This document shows, one piece after another, positions 37,331 to 44,594 of a DNA stretch of 64,000 bases. The stretch's first letter is position 1. Every line of letters starts with the position of its first letter. This stretch comes from Prevotella sp. P5-92 (lineage in GTDB: Bacteria; Bacteroidota; Bacteroidia; Bacteroidales; Bacteroidaceae). The notes under the pieces were generated by a model. It saw only the letters and a program-made list of their open reading frames with translations. It was not told where the DNA came from and did not search any database. The stretch spans positions 62,001 through 126,000 of the forward strand of contig NZ_NPJG01000007.1 in NCBI RefSeq assembly GCF_002251245.1. The letters run 5' to 3'. Both the position numbers and the translations under genes were made by a program.

Positions 37331-38689
37331 ATGATGAAACCTACTGCATTGGTGATCGGCATCGACCTCGTGTTGGTGAATGCTTTGTACATGTTGTTCT
37401 ACTTGTTAGGATGGCATGACGGGTCTGAGACATTGTGGTATTTGGTGAATGTGTTCTACCTCGTTATAGTACTCACATTCATACCTTTTGCACAAGACAA
37501 GTTTATCCGCGTGGATCAGATACTGGGACGCGTGCTCAAATCGTCGGTCATGTATTTCTTCCTACTCGTCACATTTGTCATTGTCGATGAGCAACTTGAA
37601 CTACATCCTCTCAACCTGCTTAGGGAATATGTAATAAGCACAATAGTGGTGTTCTACGGACGATTTATGGCAAGGGAAATATTAAAACACCTGCGCTCAA
37701 AAGGAAAGAATACACGAACGGTAGTATTCCTCGGTGCAGGACACAATCTCGCCTATCTCTATCAGATCATGATGGGTGAACTCAGCACAGGATATCGCGT
37801 GTTGGGATATTTTGCCGATGCTGACTCCAAACACCTTCCTGACGGCATCACCCGTCTTGGTAATGTAAAAGACGTGTTTGCGTGGCTTGAACACAACCGT
37901 GTGGATCAGATTTACTGCAACCTCCCGTCAAGCCGTTCGGTGGAGATTGTCAATGTCATTAACTTCTGTGAACGACATTTCGTAAGGTTCTTCTCTGTGC
38001 CCAACGTGCGAAACTATGTACATCGACACATGGCCGTGAAGATGATGGACGACATGCCCGTACTTACCATACGTCAGGAACCTCTCAGTAAACTCAGTAA
38101 CCGCGTCCTGAAACGTTCGTTCGACATCCTTGTCAGCGGACTGTTTATCGTCACCTGTTTCTGGTGGATATGCGGCATAGTGGCAATAATCACAAAGATT
38201 ACCATGCCCGGACCGCTCTTCTTCAGACAAAAGCGCAACGGCCTGCTCGGCGAGGAGTTTACCTGTCTGAAGTTCCGCTCGATGAAGGTGAATGCCGATG
38301 CCGACAAGCTACAGGCAACCAAGGACGACCCACGCAAGACCAAGTGGGGAAACATAATGCGCAAGACGAGTATCGACGAACTGCCACAGTTTCTCAACGT
38401 GCTGATGGGTTCAATGTCGGTGGTAGGTCCAAGACCACACATGGTGAAACACACCGAAGAATACTCAGCGCTGATAGACAAATACATGGTGCGCCACTGG
38501 GTGAAACCCGGCATCACGGGATGGGCACAAGTGAGGGGTGCTCGTGGTGAGACACAGGAGCTATGGCAGATGGAAGACAGAATTAAGAAAGACGTCTGGT
38601 ATGTGGAGAATTGGACTATATGGCTCGACGTACGCATCATGTACCTCACTGTCCGCAATGCCCTTCTCGGCGACAAACAGGCATACTAA
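37331..38689 (+). CDS. Undecaprenyl-phosphate sugar phosphotransferase (WcaJ/WbaP type)
   Basis: A 452-residue polyprenyl-phosphate hexose-1-phosphate transferase that starts assembly of an exopolysaccharide or O-antigen unit. Four membrane helices occupy the first 115 residues. A CoA-binding-like domain follows (VFLGAGHNLAYLYQIMM, GYRVLGYFADADS). Then comes the catalytic bacterial sugar transferase part from about residue 255: KRSFDILVSGLFIV, PGPLFFRQKRNGLLGEEFTCLKFRSM, RKTSIDELPQFLNVLMGSMSVVGPRP and KPGITGWAQVRG. No other glycosyltransferases are next to it, so it acts as an orphan priming enzyme here. Confidence 0.93.
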   Translation: MMKPTALVIGIDLVLVNALYMLFYLLGWHDGSETLWYLVNVFYLVIVLTFIPFAQDKFIRVDQILGRVLKSSVMYFFLLVTFVIVDEQLELHPLNLLREYVISTIVVFYGRFMAREILKHLRSKGKNTRTVVFLGAGHNLAYLYQIMMGELSTGYRVLGYFADADSKHLPDGITRLGNVKDVFAWLEHNRVDQIYCNLPSSRSVEIVNVINFCERHFVRFFSVPNVRNYVHRHMAVKMMDDMPVLTIRQEPLSKLSNRVLKRSFDILVSGLFIVTCFWWICGIVAIITKITMPGPLFFRQKRNGLLGEEFTCLKFRSMKVNADADKLQATKDDPRKTKWGNIMRKTSIDELPQFLNVLMGSMSVVGPRPHMVKHTEEYSALIDKYMVRHWVKPGITGWAQVRGARGETQELWQMEDRIKKDVWYVENWTIWLDVRIMYLTVRNALLGDKQAY

Positions 38690-38716
38690 GCCCGAAGTGC
38701 CGATTGGTCCTGTTTG

Positions 38717-38799
38717 CGTGTTGACATGTTGACTCAGTTGAAATGTCTTCGTGTTGACAAGATAGTTACCCGTTAACCGGTAACAAGTTAACTTTTTTT
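38717..38799. repeat. 9-base-period intergenic element with TTAACCGGTAACAAGTTAAC core (copy 3)
   Basis: GTTGACATG TTGACTCAG TTGAAATGT and later GTTGACAAG units lead into the 20-base core at 38,773-38,792 and a seven-T run. The arrangement matches the element before glyA. It lies just upstream of the LruC/BspA lipoprotein. Confidence 0.75.
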
Positions 38800-38827
38800 G
38801 AATTTTCAAACTAACATTTCCAAGAAT

Positions 38828-41332
38828 ATGAATATGGGACCATTTATAAAAAAAACGATTAAGATAACCGCAGCAGTTTGCGCATTCTTTACGCTAAATG
38901 CGTGTCATGAAAGAATAGATTTATTTCAAGGACAAGAAACAAAACCTGGAGACAACCCATTCGGTGAAGTGCCACTTGACTTCGACTGGAGCCTGTCGCA
39001 GGATGTGGAACTGACTCTGACAACCGATGTCACCACACGTGTCTTCATATATGAAGATGCTGATCTCACTACGCTCATGTGTTCGATGATACTCGAGGCC
39101 GAAAAGCCAGAGACCATCAACCTCACCACACTCAACTCAATCGACAAGCTTTATCTTGCCTATCTCGACAGCGAAGGCAATACCGTTAAGCGCATCATCG
39201 ACGTGACGCAGCAGCAACTACGCACACGTGCCTTCGGCATCTATGGAGCCTTAACAGGTGCTGCTGAGACACTGCCCTCGACAGAGGGAAACAAGCACTT
39301 GGTGTTCTCGCCAAACAACTCAGTCTATGGTACAGTACTCTTTGAGGATATGTATCCACAACTGGGCGACTACGACATGAATGACTTTGTCATCGGATAC
39401 AAGAAACAATATGGTAAGGACGACTACACGGAGACATTGCAGATAACCATGCAGATACGTGCCATCGGTGGTACACTGCCATTCGTACCTGGAGTGGAAG
39501 TCAAGGGCGTTGACGTTGACGGACTCGACGTCAGCTGGACCTCTTCCGACCCACGTCTCTCCGTAGAGGAAGCATCTGAAAATGATGCCTCTGGCACTCC
39601 TGTATTCCGCATCAATGGCGTACAGGAACTCAAAGGCAACAACAAATACTTCAACGTCAGCCTTCCCTGTGTGGAACAAGACCAGCTTCCTTACGTCACC
39701 ATCACCCTCTCGCGCGCCATCGACAACAACTGTCAGCTCGACATAAGGGACAAGGATCTCAACTTCTTTATCTACAACACCAAGTCTAAGGTAGAGATAC
39801 ATGAGAAGAACACCGAGGTGACCCGCTTCGCTTCCAACAGCGACGAGAAGGAGTTCCATCAGAATGGCCTTGTGTGGGCTTTCCGCGTAGAAGGATATAT
39901 GCCTCATACTCTTGAGAGCGAAAAGATTGATAAGGTGTTCCCGAATGTCACCGGCTGGATGCAAAGTGGTGGTACCGCTCATAACGAATGGGTGAAAGAC
40001 TTTGACTCCGACAGGGTAGTGGATTATGCCCAGGGCTCTGGTGCTGGTTCAGGCTCTTCTACCGGCTCGCAAGCACCTTATATCAACATCAAGCAGTCGG
40101 TGGTGGAAGCTCCTGCAGCAGGTGGCAGGGTGGAAGTGCCGCTTGACGCTAACTGCGACTTTGACGTATCCTTTGGCGAGAAGGGTTGGATATACGACTT
40201 CTCCAAGGAAGCAGGCAAACTCGTGCTCTACGTTTATAACAACTACAACGGAGCTGACAAGAGTGCCATAGTCACCCTTACCCCTACTACCGACATTACC
40301 AAGAAGTTCTCCTTCACTATAAACCAGAAGGCCGAAGCGTATGAAGGTGTCACCATCGATGCGAGAAGTCCGTTTACCACCAACATGAAAAAACTCGTGG
40401 AAGCTAATGGTGGCGTAGCTGACGACATTAAGAAGGTGAAGATAATAGGACATAGCGACAAATATAAGGGATGCCTTCCAAAAGACCTACCAGTCAATGT
40501 TATAAGGATAGGTGGTAATGAAAGAAACTTACCACATAATGTATATATGGAATGGGACGCGTCGTCAGGCACCATCATCGTATCCACACCAGGATCTGTG
40601 GTCAGTTCGGGAAACGAGTGTGGTAAAATGTTCAATAATCTCAATGGCTTGGAGGAGGTTGACTTGTCGGGATTCGATATCTCAAGATGCACAAAGATGA
40701 ATACAATGTTCTTTGGCTGTCCAAAGCTGAAGCATGTTGACCTCACTCCGCTCAACACATCGAATGTGACCACGATGTTTGGACTGTTTCAAATGTGTAC
40801 CGGTCTGGAGTCGGTCAACATGAAGGGTATCAACACTTCTAAGGTCACTAGCATGGATAGCATGTTCGACAGATGCAGTTCGCTGAAGTCGGCAGATCTC
40901 AGCTTGTTGAACACAGAGAATGTCACAACATTCAGACGAATGTTCTGGAATTGCAATTCTCTTGAACACGTGAATTTGTACTGCCCCAAGACTTCTTTGA
41001 CGGGTGAAGGCATGAAAGAGATGTTTGTCAACTGCTATGAACTGCAAGACATAGACATGTCGCAGTTAGACTTCAATACGATTATTGAATTCAGAGCTAT
41101 ATTCAGCGGTTGCAGAAGTCTTAAGAATCTCGTGTTAGGCTCTCCTGCTTTTGTACTGCCTGAAACATGCTTGTTGAATACGATGTTTAAGGACGCTGCT
41201 ACAACATCGAAGAGTACATTGATTAAGTGTTCGCGTGGCACATACGACTATATCCAACAAGTGATAAGGAATAATAAAGCTGGCGACAGCAAAGTCTTCT
41301 TGACCCAGTACTGCTCGTTCAGCATCTATTGA
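38828..41332 (+). CDS. Surface lipoprotein with LruC, BACON-like and BspA-type leucine-rich repeat domains
   Basis: An 834-residue lipoprotein. The lipobox TLNAC ends at Cys26. The LruC/DUF4842 domain starts about residue 157 (LVFSPNNSVYGTVLFEDMYPQLGDYDMNDFVIGY). A BACON-like beta domain covers about 417-502 (SVVEAPAAGGRVEVPLDANCDFDVS...FTINQKAE). BspA-type DUF285 repeats fill about 597-765, with units such as NTSNVTTMFGLFQMCTGLESVNM and NTSKVTSMDSMFDRCSSLKSADL. BspA repeats in oral Bacteroidota bind host proteins or mediate attachment; here that is inferred. Later in-frame ATG (38,834) is possible. A TTG start 30 bases upstream is less likely. Confidence 0.88.
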   Translation: MNMGPFIKKTIKITAAVCAFFTLNACHERIDLFQGQETKPGDNPFGEVPLDFDWSLSQDVELTLTTDVTTRVFIYEDADLTTLMCSMILEAEKPETINLTTLNSIDKLYLAYLDSEGNTVKRIIDVTQQQLRTRAFGIYGALTGAAETLPSTEGNKHLVFSPNNSVYGTVLFEDMYPQLGDYDMNDFVIGYKKQYGKDDYTETLQITMQIRAIGGTLPFVPGVEVKGVDVDGLDVSWTSSDPRLSVEEASENDASGTPVFRINGVQELKGNNKYFNVSLPCVEQDQLPYVTITLSRAIDNNCQLDIRDKDLNFFIYNTKSKVEIHEKNTEVTRFASNSDEKEFHQNGLVWAFRVEGYMPHTLESEKIDKVFPNVTGWMQSGGTAHNEWVKDFDSDRVVDYAQGSGAGSGSSTGSQAPYINIKQSVVEAPAAGGRVEVPLDANCDFDVSFGEKGWIYDFSKEAGKLVLYVYNNYNGADKSAIVTLTPTTDITKKFSFTINQKAEAYEGVTIDARSPFTTNMKKLVEANGGVADDIKKVKIIGHSDKYKGCLPKDLPVNVIRIGGNERNLPHNVYMEWDASSGTIIVSTPGSVVSSGNECGKMFNNLNGLEEVDLSGFDISRCTKMNTMFFGCPKLKHVDLTPLNTSNVTTMFGLFQMCTGLESVNMKGINTSKVTSMDSMFDRCSSLKSADLSLLNTENVTTFRRMFWNCNSLEHVNLYCPKTSLTGEGMKEMFVNCYELQDIDMSQLDFNTIIEFRAIFSGCRSLKNLVLGSPAFVLPETCLLNTMFKDAATTSKSTLIKCSRGTYDYIQQVIRNNKAGDSKVFLTQYCSFSIY

Positions 41333-41385
41333 TGATGCCACAGCCCAGCGAGTCACAGCTCGTCTGGATTACTTAACTTACGACC

Positions 41386-41441
41386 AAAATTTTGCTACCA
41401 CGCGAGGAATTTATTTTTTCCTCGCGTGGTAGCAAAATTTT
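41386..41441 (+). terminator. Very long hairpin terminator after the LruC/BspA gene
   Basis: A perfect 24-pair stem (AAAATTTTGCTACCACGCGA... on the left arm, 41,386-41,409; right arm 41,418-41,441) with an eight-base AT loop. The A/T ends on both sides let it act in both directions. Confidence 0.8.
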
Positions 41442-41474
41442 TATCCTACAGTCATCCGTTTTCCTTTTGCTTTC

Positions 41475-41512
41475 TTCATTGGCTCACGTAGGTATCTGCA
41501 AGAGCCAATGAA
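41475..41512. other. Second hairpin beside the element
   Basis: TTCATTGGCTC and GAGCCAATGAA pair perfectly over 11 bases around a 16-base loop. No clear T run follows, so its role is open. Confidence 0.6.
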
Positions 41513-41576
41513 GGCAATTTATTGAAATCTCTCAGTGATAATATGTTATGAATATAAAGTGCTTATAATCAGGTAC

Positions 41577-41605
41577 GAAAAAAGGGAATCGACAAGATTC
41601 CCTTT
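41577..41605 (-). terminator. Displaced original terminator of tRNA-Ser
   Basis: Minus strand: AAAGGGAATC, TTGTC, GATTCCCTTTTTT. It sits just beyond the left att repeat, where the tRNA's own downstream sequence should be after insertion. A look-alike lies at 50,984-51,013. Confidence 0.7.
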
Positions 41606-41615
41606 AAGTCATTAA

Positions 41616-41632
41616 GCGGAGAGTGAGGGATT
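41616..41632. repeat. Left attachment site (17-base core)
   Basis: GCGGAGAGTGAGGGATT, identical to the 3' end of tRNA-Ser at the right boundary. Beyond the core the two sites diverge at once on the element-facing side. Confidence 0.9.
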
Positions 41633-41803
41633 GTATTATTACGCCCTCATATTCTCTTATAACTTATTGAGAATCAACACTATGTATCTATTATATTACG
41701 AAGTGTCAATCATTTGCTCTAACAATTATATAGTTTTATTGCTTGCAAAGTTAAGAAGAAATATCGAAACTTCCAAATATTTACGCTACTTTTTTGGGGG
41801 GCA

Positions 41804-41835
41804 TTTCGTTTTTCTCGATTTTTGTTGTACCTTTG
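41804..41835 (+). promoter_or_regulatory. Promoter of the small element gene
   Basis: A TTTCG-type -33 region, about 19 bases, then TACCTTTG, ending 22 bases before the ATG. Confidence 0.55.
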
Positions 41836-41857
41836 CAGCAAAGTAACAAAAACGATA

Positions 41858-42076
41858 ATGCTTATGGTTCAAACACTTACAGAGGAGCAGATAAATCTGC
41901 TGAAGAACACTACGATGAAGACGGGCGCGAACGTCTGGGATTACATTCAAGAGCAGTCCGAGGACGACCGACCTTGGGTAATCGCTGGGACACTCTCCCT
42001 TATGAAGAAGGGTTGTGGACTGTCGAAATTGGAGATAAACTGGGAAGCCCGAAACATTCGGTACGCAGAGAAATAA
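41858..42076 (+). CDS. Small unknown protein of the mobile element
   Basis: A 72-residue soluble protein, MLMVQTLTEEQINLLKNTTMKTGANVWDYIQEQ and onward, ending EARNIRYAEK. It has its own promoter and a strong terminator directly after the stop, which makes it a real unit. I do not recognise the family; the charged, helix-forming sequence and size could fit a small regulator. A second ATG two codons later is equally possible. Confidence 0.6.
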   Translation: MLMVQTLTEEQINLLKNTTMKTGANVWDYIQEQSEDDRPWVIAGTLSLMKKGCGLSKLEINWEARNIRYAEK

Positions 42077-42080
42077 ATAA

Positions 42081-42117
42081 AACGAGCCATCCTGAATCGT
42101 TAGGATGGCTCGTTTTA
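42081..42117 (+). terminator. Terminator of the small element gene
   Basis: AACGAGCCATCCT and AGGATGGCTCGTT form a perfect 13-pair stem around GAATCGTT, with A and T tracts at both ends, so it may serve both strands. Confidence 0.85.
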
Positions 42118-42216
42118 TTTATGATTATCCAATTTTTTATTGACCATTACAAAAAAAGGGGATGCCGCTGCACCCCCTGAAATCCCGAAGGATTGGTTAT
42201 GATGAAACAAAAAAGA

Positions 42217-42345
42217 TTATTCACAGACCGCGCGCACCGAGTACCCATAGTACCGGCCGTGGCGGTTCACGATCTGTTTCCCAGAATATAAGTACAAGCG
42301 CCACGCGTAGGAGGAGTCGTGCCACGAAGCCGACCAGTAGTAGCC
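42217..42345 (-). other. Candidate DGR variable region
   Basis: The last 43 codons of the lipoprotein gene, from GYYWSA to the stop. Many codons end in C with differing first two bases (CAC, GAC, TCC, TCC, TAC, CGC, TAC, ATC, AAC, CGC, CAC, GGC, TAC, TAC), as expected when template AAC codons are mutated at adenines. It ends in a GC-rich invariant-looking stretch (GTGCGCGCGGTCTGT). No template repeat or reverse transcriptase is in the window. Confidence 0.45.
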
Positions 42346-43662
42346 CTTCGAGCCTACGTAGTCCACGGACAAATTGTTGCAGAAACCAGAGGCGGGAAAG
42401 AACACCGAGTTCCCGTTGGTTTTTGAGGTGAAGACCCTTCCTGCCACCCCTGTTCCGTTATAGTCATCCGTCCAAGTGACATTGCAGTTATCAATCAGTT
42501 CCAGAAATTCGTCTTTGGTCGGCATCCTCCAGTTACCACCGAGATTAACGTGTGCCGCATCCTGTGCAAGCGTAAGGTCAGCGGAAATCGAAGCTGCTTT
42601 ATAACTTCCAGATTCAAAATCCCTAACACAACTTTCGACCTGTTCAGCGGTATACCCAGTGGTCTCACCCCATGCGAAGTACAGTCCATAATCCCAAGGA
42701 TTGCTCGCCCCGACGTTGCACGTCGCCCATTTCAACCCTGACGGTAATCCTAAGTCAACATATTCGTAACCATTGGATGGATTATAACAATTAATACTTA
42801 GTGTATATGTATAGCCGCTTCCTTTCTCTATGGTAAATGCTTCCGACAAACTATAGGTATAGTGTTTTTCCTCGCCGTTATAATCAACAAGAACATCAAA
42901 TATCTCTGTCTCGGCTGCGATAGTCTGCGGGATTACGATTATCTTATTGGTGGCTCCTGACACATCAAGCGTGGCACCGCCATCGATAGATGTGTTTGAC
43001 GTTATCGTCATCGCATTTGATGTGGATGTGGAGGCGTTGCCCGACGTGGACCATATTCCATTGCTGTATCTTCCTGACTGCTTAACCCCGTAGAATGACA
43101 CGGACTTTAGGGTGAATGCCTCCGTTCCGGTATTCTTTATTTTGAAGGAAATTGAGGCACAAGCGTGGGAAAAGGGAAGAGTAACTGTACGCTCGTAGTC
43201 GCCGGCAACATCCTTCACCTCAGCGACACAGAAGTCCACTTGTTTCGTGATGTCCGTCGGTATGGTGAGGGCATACGTCGGTGAACCCGTTGATGATGTT
43301 GTAGAGTTCAAAATTATATTACTATTTCCACACGGATAGTATGCGTAGAAGCTGCACTTTTTGCCACTACCCGGCCAGAAATATTCCGTTGTGGCATTGT
43401 TCGAGATTTTCTTGTTCAGGAAGTAGTTTCCAAATGCCGCCGACGAAGCAGTGGCTGAAGAAGAATACACGGAACAAGAAAGTCCGAAGGACGTCATCGA
43501 CGTGGTGAAGGAAGCACGTGTGTCTGTTTGGATGTCCTCGCCACAGAAGGACATCATCACGGAAGAACCTGGAACGACTGTGTTGTCGGCGTCACTACAA
43601 GACATGGCTGTCAGCATGGCGACAAGCATACAGAATTTGGATATTTTTTTCTTCATATACAT
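42217..43662 (-). CDS. Fimbrillin-like lipoprotein with FISUMP/C-type-lectin-like C-terminus; candidate DGR target
   Basis: A 481-residue lipoprotein (lipobox MLTAMSC, Cys22). Residues from about 35 to 300 resemble the fimbrillin/Mfa-like family (TDTRASFTTSM, FWPGSGKKCSFYAYYP, VTLPFSHACASISFKIKNTG). The C-terminal part from about 308 (EYVDLGLPSGLKWATCNVGA, YFAWGET, GGNWRMPTKDEFLELI, VFFPASGFCNN, GYYWSASWHDSSYAW) is the FISUMP domain. The last 40 codons are rich in NNC/NNT codons for surface residues, like DGR variable regions. It is co-transcribed with the small gene upstream. It may be displayed on the host as a binding protein. Confidence 0.82.
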   Translation of the reverse strand: MYMKKKISKFCMLVAMLTAMSCSDADNTVVPGSSVMMSFCGEDIQTDTRASFTTSMTSFGLSCSVYSSSATASSAAFGNYFLNKKISNNATTEYFWPGSGKKCSFYAYYPCGNSNIILNSTTSSTGSPTYALTIPTDITKQVDFCVAEVKDVAGDYERTVTLPFSHACASISFKIKNTGTEAFTLKSVSFYGVKQSGRYSNGIWSTSGNASTSTSNAMTITSNTSIDGGATLDVSGATNKIIVIPQTIAAETEIFDVLVDYNGEEKHYTYSLSEAFTIEKGSGYTYTLSINCYNPSNGYEYVDLGLPSGLKWATCNVGASNPWDYGLYFAWGETTGYTAEQVESCVRDFESGSYKAASISADLTLAQDAAHVNLGGNWRMPTKDEFLELIDNCNVTWTDDYNGTGVAGRVFTSKTNGNSVFFPASGFCNNLSVDYVGSKGYYWSASWHDSSYAWRLYLYSGKQIVNRHGRYYGYSVRAVCE

Positions 43663-43664
43663 TA

Positions 43665-44042
43665 TTATTTTGGTGTTGGTGACGGAGAATATGACCGAGG
43701 AGGGATAGGCTGAGATGGTGTCGCCAACGCCTTCAATCCTTGCCCGAATTTGATGAACTCTTCAGCCGGTCCCTCGATCCTGAAAAGGAAGTGTTCTTTG
43801 GACTTCGAGGTAATTTGAATTTTGAAATTTGAACCAAGTTTTCCTCTAACGTTTTCGAGGTCCTCAAAGGCACTGGATTTGTGGGTGAATGCCATTATCC
43901 AGTTCGCTGGATTTTCTGTGCTTTCGATTAGACCGAAATCCTTGTCGAGGGAGAACCCCTTGGTCTCCATCACCTCGAGGACAGCGGCCTGAATTTTCAG
44001 TTTTTCGCTGCCTCTCATTGTCTGTAGTTTTTGTACATTCAT
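43665..44042 (-). CDS. Unknown 125-residue protein of the mobile element
   Basis: No signal peptide or membrane segment. The body MRGSEKLKIQAAVLEVMETKGFSLDKDFGLIES with FKIQITSKSKEHFLFRIEGPAEEFIKFGQGL suggests an alpha/beta fold; the tail is proline- and serine-rich (PIPPRSYSPSPTPK). Its stop is two bases before the lipoprotein start codon, so both are made from one mRNA. It is not like the four-helix Avd accessory protein of retroelements. I do not recognise it. Confidence 0.65.
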   Translation of the reverse strand: MNVQKLQTMRGSEKLKIQAAVLEVMETKGFSLDKDFGLIESTENPANWIMAFTHKSSAFEDLENVRGKLGSNFKIQITSKSKEHFLFRIEGPAEEFIKFGQGLKALATPSQPIPPRSYSPSPTPK

Positions 44043-44073
44043 ATTGTTCTATTTTTATTAAAAATTTTCCGTG

Positions 44074-44081
44074 CAAAAATA
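44074..44081 (-). promoter_or_regulatory. -7 box of the cargo operon
   Basis: TATTTTTG on the minus strand, 31 bases before the ATG of the 125-residue protein. Confidence 0.45.
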
Positions 44082-44115
44082 TAATAAAAAAAAGGAATGG
44101 AAGAATAAAAAAAAT

Positions 44116-44149
44116 AAAAAGTCATATATTAACAATTTTACGACTTTTT
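44116..44149. repeat. 34-base imperfect palindrome, copy 1
   Basis: AAAAAGTC(A/G)TA, TATTAACAATTT, TACGACTTTTT. The outer arms are inverted repeats. The second copy at 50,754-50,789 lies ahead of the excisionase/integrase operon; this copy lies ahead of the cargo operon. Confidence 0.8.
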
Positions 44150-44178
44150 CGGTCGAATTTTCGTTTATTTCTCTTGGC

Positions 44179-44526
44179 GTATAGGGGGAGGGCTATTAAT
44201 ATTCCGCTCGCTCCACATTTCGGCACGAGGTGCAGCCCTCTTTTACCGCTCCACTTCGTTGCGTTCTGCGGTGCTGGTCGCTATGGGGAAGCCCCCTATA
44301 CCCCTGCTATTTTTTTTCTCCTTTCCCCAGCCCCAGAAGCACCCCTTAAGTCGTTAAAACGTTAATATACGATTTTTTATTTTTTAGAGGTGGCGGAATT
44401 GCCGAATTTTTCCTAACTTCGCAGCAGCTTTCCGAACGTGCCGCAAGGGGTTATTTTTTTTAAATATCCAAAACCCAATATGGGTATTTAAAATTTGACC
44501 TCTTATCGAGTTCATATTAAATACCC
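44179..44526. other. Candidate origin of transfer (oriT)
   Basis: Two inverted repeats (GTATAGGGGG/CCCCCTATAC, about 100 bases apart; GGGTATTTAA/TTAAATACCC, 25 bases apart) end 68 bases before the MobV gene. In MobV plasmids the oriT is usually an inverted repeat just upstream of mob. Which of the two, if either, is nicked cannot be told. Confidence 0.4.
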
Positions 44527-44594
44527 CCTTGGGCCCTACGGGAACGAGCAGCAAGCTGCAATAGAAAAAAGAACAATAAAAAGAAGAAAAAAAG

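Larger units (their letters stand above)
41333..41857. other. 525-base region spanning the left end of the integrated element
   Basis: It contains two perfect hairpins (41,386-41,441 and 41,475-41,512), a displaced tRNA-type terminator (41,577-41,605), the left 17-base att repeat (41,616-41,632), and the promoter of a small element gene. I see no gene of its own in it. Confidence 0.7.
44043..44594. other. 552-base intergenic region, candidate oriT and control region
   Basis: It holds the promoter box of the cargo operon (44,074-44,081), a 34-base element repeated at the other end of the element (44,116-44,149), a 10-base inverted repeat GTATAGGGGG/CCCCCTATAC (44,179-44,301), a TAACTTCG box (44,414-44,421), and an inverted repeat GGGTATTTAA/TTAAATACCC (44,482-44,526). 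No gene is seen. Confidence 0.5.

Noticed and set aside
39320..39982. 220-codon minus-strand frame opposite the LruC domain
   Set aside because: Antisense shadow of a lipoprotein with clear domains.
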